The notes under the pieces were generated by a model, which saw only the letters and a program-made list of their open reading frames with translations, was not told the DNA's origin and did no database searches. Shown one piece after another: positions 8,121-16,500 of a stretch of 64,000 bases of DNA. This DNA is from JANNYA01 sp031422315 (GTDB lineage Bacteria; Pseudomonadota; Gammaproteobacteria; Xanthomonadales; SZUA-5): positions 1 through 64,000 of the forward strand of contig JANOQN010000038.1 in the NCBI GenBank assembly GCA_031422315.1. The letters are read 5' to 3'. The translations under genes and the position numbers were made by a program. Numbering within the stretch: position 1 is the stretch's first letter; every line of letters starts with the position of its first letter.

Positions 8121-9128
8121 ATGCAAGTACAGCACTTTGAAGCAGAGTTACTCAAACGAATTGGCGGCGTGGTGTTTGGCGCACAAGCATTGGTGCGCCA
8201 GTTATCCATCGCGCTGCTGGCCGGCGGGCATGTGCTGCTCGAAGGCGTTCCAGGAGTTGGCAAAACGCTGCTGGCGAAAACCCTGGCAGGCGCGTTAGGT
8301 GGGCATTTTCGGCGCATTCAATGCACTGCCGATTTAATGCCCTCAGATATCACTGGCGTACACGTTTTTCGCCCAAACAAAGGTGAGTTTGAACTCGTGC
8401 CTGGCCCGATATTCGGCAATGTCGTGCTGGTCGATGAAATCAACCGCACCGGCCCGAAAACCCAATCCGCACTGTTGGAAGCGATGGAAGAACGGCAGGT
8501 CAGCATTGATCGCAAACGCTATTCGCTGCCGGATGATTTCTTTTTGATCGCCTCGCAAAATCCGCACGAGTTTGAAGGCACGTATCCGCTGCCGGAAAGT
8601 CAGCTCGATAGATTCCTAATGAAGCTCGACGTGCCTTATCCTGATCCAGTAACGGAAGCGCAAATTCTGCGAACCTACGATCAACCCGGCGGCGGGCACA
8701 GTGCAGTTGCAGTCGAGCCCATGCCGGTAGATTCCATCAAGCTCGCGCGCGCTGAACTCAAAGGCGTACAAGTCAGTGAAGCGGTGTATGACTACGCGAT
8801 TCGCTTAAGTCAAGCCAGCCGAGTTGACCCGCGCGTGGCTCTAGGCTTGAGCACGCGCGGCGCGCTCGCTTTAATGCGCTGCGCTAGGGTGCGGGCGGCT
8901 TTAGAAGGGCGAAATCATGTATTGCCAGATGATCTCAAAGCGCTGCTGCCGAACGTTTTGGCGCATCGATTGGTACTCAAGCCAGAGGCTGGTTTGGAAG
9001 GTGCTAGCGCCATGCAAGTGGTTACCCAAGTTCTTAATAAAGTGCCGGCGCCGCGCGAAAATCCCGCCCCCATTGTTGCTGAGTCTGTTATGGCTGAGCC
9101 AAGTGCAGCGCCCTTGCCAATCGCATGA
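8121..9128 (+). CDS. MoxR-family AAA+ ATPase
   Basis: This encodes 335 residues of a MoxR-type AAA+ ATPase, a chaperone-like family that acts with VWA or DUF58 proteins to mature or activate envelope and metabolic complexes. The Walker A is LEGVPGVGKTLLAKTLA. The RRIQCTADLMPSDITGVHVF segment is diagnostic. Walker B is VVLVDEINRTGPKTQSALLEAMEE, sensor 1 is IASQNPHEFEGTYPLPESQLDRF, and the C-terminal lid holds LSTRGALALMRCARVRA. I prefer ATG 8121, since CAGGA sits 8-9 bases before it; the in-frame ATG at 8112 has its AGG too close. The stop overlaps the DUF58 start as ATGA. Confidence 0.93.
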   Translation: MQVQHFEAELLKRIGGVVFGAQALVRQLSIALLAGGHVLLEGVPGVGKTLLAKTLAGALGGHFRRIQCTADLMPSDITGVHVFRPNKGEFELVPGPIFGNVVLVDEINRTGPKTQSALLEAMEERQVSIDRKRYSLPDDFFLIASQNPHEFEGTYPLPESQLDRFLMKLDVPYPDPVTEAQILRTYDQPGGGHSAVAVEPMPVDSIKLARAELKGVQVSEAVYDYAIRLSQASRVDPRVALGLSTRGALALMRCARVRAALEGRNHVLPDDLKALLPNVLAHRLVLKPEAGLEGASAMQVVTQVLNKVPAPRENPAPIVAESVMAEPSAAPLPIA

Positions 9129-10459
9129 GTTTAACGGCGCGATTTTTGGTGTTGGCGATGCTGATTGGCGTGCTAGCGATCAGTGGTATTTGGCTGGGTG
9201 GCAGCTGGGCGCAGGCATGGCTGCTGCCCGCAGGGTTGCTGTTGGCGCTGCTATGGCTGGAACATACGCTATCGCGGCGCTACAAATTTAGTTTGCAGCG
9301 CCAATTGCCAAGCACCGTAGAATTGGGCCGCAGCTTCACTCAGCGCTATCAGCTCAGCGTGCAGCCCGCGCGCGCATTTGCGATTGAACTGGCCGAAGCG
9401 CTGCCCGATGCCGTGCACCAGCCCGATTGGCAACTGCCGATGCGCATTGCACTGCAAGCGGACGGCCAAGCGATGCTGGCGTTTGAACGCAACTGCGCCA
9501 GCGTGGAGCTAGCGGTTTTGAGTTTTGATGCGCTTGAACTGCGTTATTTGGGCGTGTTCGGACTTTGCCACTGGCGCACGCGCGTCAGCCACCCAGCCAG
9601 TATTCGCGTAGTGCCGCAAAGCTTGACCGCGGCCGAGCGCAAGCAGTTCACCCGCGAATCGGGGGATGTTGCGCAGCGCCGCGCAGGCCAAGGCATGGAG
9701 CTGATCGGGCACCGAGATTATCAACCGGGTGATCCGAACCGTTCGATTGACTGGAAAGCCTCGGCTAAGAACGTCAATGGCGAACTGAAAGTGCGCGTCA
9801 TGAGTGAAGATCAGAATCTAGAAATCGCGATCTTGCTAGACGTTGGCCGACGCAGCAAATTGGCCACCGGCGCCATGCGCCGATTGGATCATCACGTTAA
9901 TTTGGCCTCGCGGCTTACGCAAGCTGCGCTCGGGGCAGGCGATACGCTGCATTTGCTGGTGTATGCCGACACCCGCATTCAAGAAATGACCAACTTGCGC
10001 GGCAATGTTGGGATTAAAACGGTGCATCAGTGCCTGGCAAAACTGGCACCGACTACCGCGATAGGTGATCCGGTGGTGGCCGCACTTGCGCTTTTGCAGC
10101 GCGTGCCCAGGCGCTGCTTAGCGGTGTTTATGTCAGACACCGAAAGCCCAGACGCAATGCAAGCACTGCTGCGCGCAAACGTATTGTTAAAGCGCAAACA
10201 CTTGCCGCTGGTGGTTTGGCTGCGCGACAAATCTTTAAGCGAGCTTGCCAGCTATCAAGGCGCAAATCAGCGCAAGATCGATGCGCCCTGGCACGCGCCC
10301 GCGCAGCAGTTAGCCGCGCTAGAAATCATGCAAAGCGAGCGCGATCTGCGCCGCCAGCTGCGCGGCTTGGGCGTAGTGGTTGTAGATGCCGAACCCGAGC
10401 AAATGGACGCTAAAGTGCTGAGCGCCTACACCCAAATTCGAAAGAGGAAAGCGGTTTGA
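9125..10459 (+). CDS. DUF58 domain protein
   Basis: This encodes 444 residues. Two N-terminal hydrophobic segments (about 5-55) are followed by a beta-rich region. The DUF58 signature is EL(I)GHRDYQPGDPNRSIDWKAS near residue 200, and a degenerate von Willebrand A-like fold follows (LEIAILLDVGRRS near 240, then HLLVYADT). DUF58 proteins are the regular partners of MoxR ATPases. The first four bases overlap the moxR stop and the end overlaps the MFS start, so moxR, this gene and the transporter form one translationally coupled unit. Confidence 0.9.
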   Translation: MSLTARFLVLAMLIGVLAISGIWLGGSWAQAWLLPAGLLLALLWLEHTLSRRYKFSLQRQLPSTVELGRSFTQRYQLSVQPARAFAIELAEALPDAVHQPDWQLPMRIALQADGQAMLAFERNCASVELAVLSFDALELRYLGVFGLCHWRTRVSHPASIRVVPQSLTAAERKQFTRESGDVAQRRAGQGMELIGHRDYQPGDPNRSIDWKASAKNVNGELKVRVMSEDQNLEIAILLDVGRRSKLATGAMRRLDHHVNLASRLTQAALGAGDTLHLLVYADTRIQEMTNLRGNVGIKTVHQCLAKLAPTTAIGDPVVAALALLQRVPRRCLAVFMSDTESPDAMQALLRANVLLKRKHLPLVVWLRDKSLSELASYQGANQRKIDAPWHAPAQQLAALEIMQSERDLRRQLRGLGVVVVDAEPEQMDAKVLSAYTQIRKRKAV

Positions 10460-11757
10460 ATAGATCTGAAAAATCGCTCGGAGCATCGTCATCTGAGTCT
10501 GGCGGCATTTTCGCAAACCTGTGGCGCAATATTGAGGCGGCTGAAGTCAAAGCGGTACTGCTGTCAGCGGCCTGTTTTTTTTGCGTGTTGACCAGCTATT
10601 ACATTTTAAGACCAATCCGCGAACAGTTCGCCTCCGCCATCGGTGGCAGCCAAGCGCTGCCGATGCTGTACACCTATGTTTTCATCACCATGCTGGTGCT
10701 GACGCCGATTTTTGGCGCGGTTTTTACCCGCTTTGCGCGCCGTACTTTTGTGCCGCTGATTTATGCCTTTTTTTGTGTGTGTATGGCGGTCATTGCTTGG
10801 CTGCTGACTCAGCCGGTTGAGCCGATATTGATGGCCAAAGTGTTTTACATCTGGATCAGCGTATTCAACTTATTTGTGGTCAGCGTGTTTTGGAGTTGCA
10901 TGGCCGATGTCTACAACGCCACCACCGCAAAACGCGTGTTTGGCATTATTGCGCTTGGCGGTACGCTGGGTGCGATAGTCGGCCCGAATATTGCAGCGGT
11001 GTTGGTAAAGCCGCTAGGTCTGTCTGCTATGTGTTTGATCGCGCTAGTATTTTTGGCACTAGCGCTGGTGTTTTTGCTGCTGCTTTTTAAAGAATGCAAA
11101 AGCGTGCAGGAAGATCAAGGCGCAGAGGTCATGGGCGGCTCGATTTGGGCTGGTGCTATGGCTACGTTTCAAGATCCGCTGCTGCGGCGCATGGCGCTTT
11201 TGCTGCTGTGCGCGGATGGGGTTTCATCGGTGCTCTATTCACTGCAAAGCGATTATGTAGCGCTCAATTACAGCACTGCCGAAGCGCGCACGCAGTTTTT
11301 TTCGATCATTAACGCCATCACCAACACCCTTCAAGTGGTGCTGCAGCTAGCGTTGGTGCGTTTTATGCTTTTAAGATTTGGTGCAGGCAAAACGATGGGC
11401 TTGCCCAACGCGATCAATGCCGCAGCGTTTTTGATGATCGCAGTGATCGCCGCGCCGATTTTAGTATCCGTCGCGCTGGTTTTAAGTCGATCGGTGGGCT
11501 ACGGATTAGTTGGCCCAGCAAAAGAATCGGTCTATACCCACGTACCTCGTGAATCGCGCTACAAGGCCAAGAACTTCATCGAAACGGTGGTGTGGCGCGG
11601 CGGTGATGTACTTTGCATGCTGCTGACCGCTTGGATGGTCAAACAAGGCGCTGGCATCAGCGAGTTTGCCATTGTATGTGCGCTATTTGCCGGCGGCGCT
11701 GCTATCGTCGCTTGGAATGTCGAGCGGCTGTATCCGGTGCAGACAAGTCGCGACTAG
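10456..11757 (+). CDS. MFS-type transporter (TLC/NTP-exchanger-like)
   Basis: This encodes 433 residues starting at TTG 10456, which overlaps the DUF58 stop as TTGA; AAGAGGAAAG about 8 bases upstream is a strong ribosome site. About 12 membrane segments are visible. The first helix is followed by the motif TSYYILRPIREQFA, typical of a bacterial MFS subgroup distantly related to the ATP/ADP (TLC) exchangers. The substrate is unknown; nucleotide exchange is only a family resemblance. The coupling to moxR-DUF58 may mean a shared envelope function or simply operon packing. Confidence 0.8.
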   Translation: MNRSEKSLGASSSESGGIFANLWRNIEAAEVKAVLLSAACFFCVLTSYYILRPIREQFASAIGGSQALPMLYTYVFITMLVLTPIFGAVFTRFARRTFVPLIYAFFCVCMAVIAWLLTQPVEPILMAKVFYIWISVFNLFVVSVFWSCMADVYNATTAKRVFGIIALGGTLGAIVGPNIAAVLVKPLGLSAMCLIALVFLALALVFLLLLFKECKSVQEDQGAEVMGGSIWAGAMATFQDPLLRRMALLLLCADGVSSVLYSLQSDYVALNYSTAEARTQFFSIINAITNTLQVVLQLALVRFMLLRFGAGKTMGLPNAINAAAFLMIAVIAAPILVSVALVLSRSVGYGLVGPAKESVYTHVPRESRYKAKNFIETVVWRGGDVLCMLLTAWMVKQGAGISEFAIVCALFAGGAAIVAWNVERLYPVQTSRD

Positions 11758-11811
11758 ATTAGATGATTGAAGCGCGTTTCTATTTACCGCTAAACCGCAG
11801 CGATTCCATAT

Positions 11812-11952
11812 CGTCATTCCCGCACAGGCGGGAACCCAGTTTCGCTGAATTTCAAGATGCTGTGAGGTGCAACAATGCGCAGATTTCGGTGGTTTTAAAC
11901 CCGAGCGAATTTCTGACACCTGTACTGGATCCCCGCCTGCGCGGGGATGACG
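11812..11952. repeat. MITE-like repeat, copy A
   Basis: This is a 141-base element with inverted ends CGTCATTCCCGCACAGGCGG and CGCCTGCGCGGGGATGACG. Its inner sequence, including GCTGAATTTCAAGATGCTG and the CTGACACCTGTACTGGATCC end, is shared with copy B at 12061-12204 in the same orientation. There is no coding capacity. The CGTCATTCC...GGAATGACG palindrome class is widespread in proteobacterial genomes. Confidence 0.8.
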
Positions 11953-12006
11953 AGGTGGAAGTGAGTTGCCAGCAGAATCGACTTTGCGTTGAATTGAAAC
12001 GCCGCC

Positions 12007-12056
12007 ATCGCCTTGATCGAGTTCTAATACCATCGCCTTGATCGAGTTCTAATACC
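12007..12056. repeat. Perfect 25-bp tandem duplication
   Basis: Positions 12007-12031 and 12032-12056 are identical and begin ATCGCCTTGATCGAGTTC. They lie immediately before repeat copy B. They could be a slippage product or part of the boundary left by insertion. Confidence 0.9.
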
Positions 12057-12060
12057 TTAT

Positions 12061-12204
12061 CGTCATTCCCGCGCAGGCGGGAATCCAGGCTCGCTGAATT
12101 TCAAGATGCTGTGAGGTGCAAAAATGCGCAGATTTTGGCGCATTTTTTAATCAGAAACGAATTTCTGACACCTGTACTGGATCCCCGCCTGCGCGGGAAT
12201 GACG
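12061..12204. repeat. MITE-like repeat, copy B
   Basis: This is a 144-base element with nearly perfect inverted ends (CGTCATTCCCGCGCAGGCGG and CCGCCTGCGCGGGAATGACG) and the same inner sequence as copy A, about 110 bases away in direct orientation. The lipoprotein gene starts 113 bases downstream. Together the two copies fill most of the 559-base gap between the transporter and lipoprotein genes; I see no gene there. Confidence 0.85.
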
Positions 12205-12316
12205 TGAGGTGCGTTTTGCGACTGAGGTGAAGTGCATTCGCGCCACAAAAAACCGCGTCGCTCCCGAGCCACGCAACGCGATAAACTCGCCGCTGATCAA
12301 AAAGCTTGGAATTCAA

Positions 12317-13387
12317 ATGAAAAATCATTGGCTGTGTCTATTCTTGGCAGCGTGCTGCGTTTCTGGCAGCGGCGCCACTACACCTGCATCAAAGCTAGAC
12401 GCGTTGGCACCTACTTCAAGCGTTCAAGATGCGCTAGCTTCACCACTCAAGCGCGTTGTTATCTCGACCAATTCCTTGCCGGAGTCGCTGCTTTTTTATC
12501 GCGATGCGATGGGTTTGCAGGTCGATGGGCCGGTCAAACTTAGCGCGTTTGAGCGTAAACGCCGAGTGAGGGCTTGGGCGCTTGATAGCAAAGAAAGCTG
12601 GCAGCTCTATCGGCTTTATCGTGATGGCGTGCCAGCTGCAGCTGAAATTGAGCTGGCGGTTTTTGATCGAATCAAGCCGGCGATTCACCGCAGCTGGAAT
12701 CCACTTGTGCTCGGGCCGCTATCCATTGGTTTCCCCAATGCTGATCAAGTTAAACACGATCAAACCGTCCGCAAATTGGGTTTTGGGGCGCTCAATCAGA
12801 TTGAGATATATCCCGTGCCGCGCCCGGACGGCACGCAATATCGCATTCAAGAAACGATCTTCAACGGCCCGGATTTCGTGCACGCGGTGGGCATTCACCG
12901 CGCCGACGGTCAGCCCCAGCTTGGTCCGCTTGATGCACATGGCTTGGGCGGCCCGGCCTATTCGGCCATGGTGGTGCAAGATTCGGCCAAGATGATTGCA
13001 TTTATGACGGATGTGCTGGGTTGGGAAGTGCGCTCAGATCGAACCTGGAAAAGCGCGGGTTCTAAAGGCGCGCTCAACGTGCCCGACGGCACTGAATTTC
13101 GCTTCTCCATCCTGTACGCCAAAGGCGCAAGCACTGGGCATGTGCTTTTGATCGAATTCATAAACGCCAACGCGCAGCCGCCCGCGATGACCGCAGAAGT
13201 GCCTAATCGCGGAATCGGCATGTGGGTGATGCAAAGCCAAAAAATTCAGACTATTCGCGCCAATGCGAAAAAACTCGGCGTTGAAACGCTGCGTTTGAAT
13301 CCGGATACGCTGCAAGAAAGCCTGGTTTTGACAGCGCCGAACGGCTTCAAAATTTGGGTAGAGCCGAACGCTGAGTCTGATAAATAG
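12317..13387 (+). CDS. Lipoprotein with two VOC (glyoxalase-fold) modules
   Basis: This encodes 356 residues. The signal MKNHWLCLFLAACCVSG has the lipobox LAAC, so the product is probably a lipid-anchored envelope protein. After it come two VOC-like halves. The first contains LKRVVISTNSLPESLLFYRDAMGL, and the second AYSAMVVQDSAKMIAFMTDVLGWEV, the usual opening strand-helix of glyoxalase/bleomycin-resistance/dioxygenase folds. C-terminal VLTAPNGFKIWVEP is the closing strand. Metal-ligand residues are not clearly conserved. The frame is open further upstream into the repeat element, but ATG 12317 has GGA before it and starts the signal peptide. No partner gene is evident. Confidence 0.75.
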   Translation: MKNHWLCLFLAACCVSGSGATTPASKLDALAPTSSVQDALASPLKRVVISTNSLPESLLFYRDAMGLQVDGPVKLSAFERKRRVRAWALDSKESWQLYRLYRDGVPAAAEIELAVFDRIKPAIHRSWNPLVLGPLSIGFPNADQVKHDQTVRKLGFGALNQIEIYPVPRPDGTQYRIQETIFNGPDFVHAVGIHRADGQPQLGPLDAHGLGGPAYSAMVVQDSAKMIAFMTDVLGWEVRSDRTWKSAGSKGALNVPDGTEFRFSILYAKGASTGHVLLIEFINANAQPPAMTAEVPNRGIGMWVMQSQKIQTIRANAKKLGVETLRLNPDTLQESLVLTAPNGFKIWVEPNAESDK

Positions 13388-13567
13388 TTGTGATAGCCAA
13401 TATCCGATCCGCTCCAATTGCCGTCTCAAATTCTCAATGGCGTTAGCATTTGAGCGCGTAGACAGATTTGCTTTGGCAATTGCGTAATTCAAACCATAAA
13501 AGCCTTGAGATTCCGGCTTCGCGGGTAGTTTTGCTCTATTCTCCGTAAAAATTGGGTAAGGGTTTCT

Positions 13568-16500
13568 ATGCAACTAGCAGGCTTCAGCATTGGGAATGTG
13601 ATTCATGCAGCCGGGGAAACCGTGGTCGCGGCGGCGCAGACCTCGGACGGCGAGTCCGTGGTGCTGAAAATTCTCAACACAGAGCAGCCTGCGCCCGAAC
13701 AAACCGCGCGCTGGCAACATGAGTTCTCGATATTGCAGAGCCTCGATTCTGAGTGGGTCATTCGCGCTAATGCGCTGCTGCATGTGGGTCGGCGTTCGGT
13801 TTTAGTGCTGGAAAATTTTGCCGAGGCGAATTTGGCTCAGGTAATCGCGCGCAATCTTTTGGATTTTTCAGATCGCTTGAGCATCGCTATGCAACTGGTG
13901 CAGGCCATCAGTGTAGTGCACGCGCAGCAGCTGATCCACGGCGATATCGCACCGAAAAACGTGCTGGTCGATTTGGCTAAGCTGCGAATAAAGCTGTGCG
14001 ATTTTGGCTTGGCGAGCCGCTTGCAGCACGCACAGCGGCGTGAGCAAATCGACTTCCCGCGTGGCACGCTCGATTACATGTCGCCGGAACAAACTGGCCG
14101 CACTAATCTGGAAGTGGATTATCGGAGTGACTTTTATTCGCTTGGCGTAACGTTTTACGAGCTTTTTTCAGGCCGCAGACCCTTTCAGGTCAGCGATTCC
14201 ATGGGCATGCTGCATGCACAGTTGACCATGATGCCGGAACCCCTGCACATTTTTGATAGCAATATTCCGCATGCTTTGTCTGCGCTCGTACAAATGCTGT
14301 TGGCAAAGTACCCTGATGATCGCTACCAAAGCAGTTTTGGATTACTGCACGACTTGAGCCAAATTGCCGGAGCTTGGACAAATGGCCTTGCCGCCGAGAA
14401 TTTTGTGCTGGCAAATAGCGATGTACCAGAACGCTTTTGTTTGCCACGAAAATTGTATGGGCGCGAAGCGGATGTAAGAGCGATCTTGTCGGCGTTTGAG
14501 CGCGTGGTCGATGGCCCCGCTGGGCTGGTGCTGATTAAAGGTGCGGCAGGCATAGGCAAATCCGCGCTGGTCGGGGAGTTACATCGCCCGATCGTGCTAC
14601 GACGGGGCTATTTTTTGCGCGGCAAATGCGATCAGTTTGGCCGCAATCAACCTTATGCCGCACTCGTGCGCGCGTTTGAGCCGTTTTTGCAGCAGCTCGC
14701 CAGTGAAGGCGAAACTAGGCGGCACTATTGGCGCGAGCGTTTAACCGAAGCGTTAGGCGAGCAGGCGGCTGCGGTGGCAAGCATTATTCCGAATCTTCGC
14801 TTGATACTAGGCACATTGCCCCGATTGCCGGTGGTTCCAGCCGCCGAAAATGAGCAGCGCTTTCATATCGCATTCTTACAATTTGTAAAGGCGCTTGCGG
14901 CGAATAATCATCCGCTCATGTTGTTTTTAGATGATTTGCAGTGGGCTGATGCCTCGACCTTGCGCCTGCTAGAACAGCTTCTTGGTGATGAAGATTCGCG
15001 CTGCGTTTTGATTGTCGGCGCTTATCGAGATCAAGAACTAGATGGCAATAGCGCGCTCTCGCTGATGTTGGATCGCATCAAGCAAAAATCCACGGCTCAC
15101 ATTGTGTTGGAGAATTTAAGCGGCGCTGACGTAAGCGCGATGCTGACTGACATGCTCAAGCAAAATCAGAATCAAGTCGCTAGTTTGTGTCAGCTGCTGA
15201 TGGAGAAGACCCACGGTAATCCATTTTTCCTTAGCCAGTTTCTACACCGGCTGTACGAACAGGGCGCGCTGCGCTATCGGCGTGAGCAAGGCGCGTGGCA
15301 CTGGGATATCGCGCAGATTCGCGGTCTCGGCATGACGGATAATGTCGTTAGTTTGATGTTGGAAAACCTGCGCGCACTGGCACCTGCGACGCAAGATTTA
15401 CTCGCGACGTGTGCACAGCTTGGCGATAGTTTTTGCCTGCGTGAAGTCATGGCGGTTGAGGCGCAAGACGCGCTGAGCTGCCATACGCGGCTTTGGCCTG
15501 CACTGCAATCAGGATTGCTACTGCCACTGAATGAAGATTATAAATTCGAGCGCAGCCCGGAATTACTAGCGAGCGCGCGCTATCGATTTTTACATGATCG
15601 CGTGCAGCAAGCTGCGCATGATTTAACCCCAAGTTCAGAGCGCTTGGCGTTGCAGCTGCGCTGCGGTAGACGCTTATTAGCAGCCAGCTCATCGGCTGAG
15701 TTAGATGATCGACTGTTTACCATTTTGGCGTGCTTGAATGCGGCCAGCAGCGCGATAACAGATACGAACGAGCGTGATAACTTAACGGTGCTTAATTTGC
15801 GCGCGGGATTGCGCGCAAAAGCGGCGTCGGCTTTTGAAACGGCCGTGCAGCTGCTTCGGCACGCCAAGGCACTCATGCCTGAGCAGCCCTGGTTAAGCGC
15901 ACCGGATCAAACGCTCACGCTTTATCAGGCGCTTGCTGAAAGCGAATATTTAGCGGGTAACTTTGACGACGCCAATGCGCTTTATCCTGAGGTAATGCAC
16001 TCAGCAACTAGCGTAGTAGCGAAAGTAACGCTGCTGCTTGTGCAAGCCGATCAGCTGCATATACAAGGACGTTTTCCGGACGCGCTGCCGGTATTGCGAG
16101 AAGCACTGAATTTGCTAGGCCGTCCGTTCCCAGAGTCCGAGCTGGAAGCAGCAGCGATGTTTCCGGCAGAATTTGCGGAAACCGAAAAGCTGCTTGCAAA
16201 CTATCAGCTCGAGCAGCTGCTGCTCGAGCCGGAAATGCAGGGCAGTGCGCAGTTGTTAGAGATGCGAATTTACTTCGCATTGTCGTACGCAACCTATCAA
16301 AGCGGGCAGTTTGCTTCCTTCGCAGTGGACGCCTGCCGCATGGTGCAAACTACGCTTAAACATGGCCAAGGCGATTTAAGCTGCATTGCCTATGTGACGT
16401 ACATGACTGCCATGGCTGCGATGCGCAAACCCTATCCGCTGTGCTATGCCATGGGCCGTTTGGCTTTGGCAATGGCTGAAAAACGCGATAGTCAGTACTA

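Noticed and set aside
11812..12204. CRISPR array
   Set aside because: Only two long repeats with inverted ends, no short regular repeat-spacer pattern and no cas genes.
13034..13573. A 179-codon minus-strand frame with a few protein-like words near 13400-13520
   Set aside because: Most of it is antisense to the VOC lipoprotein gene, whose coding signals are clear; no family match for the remainder.
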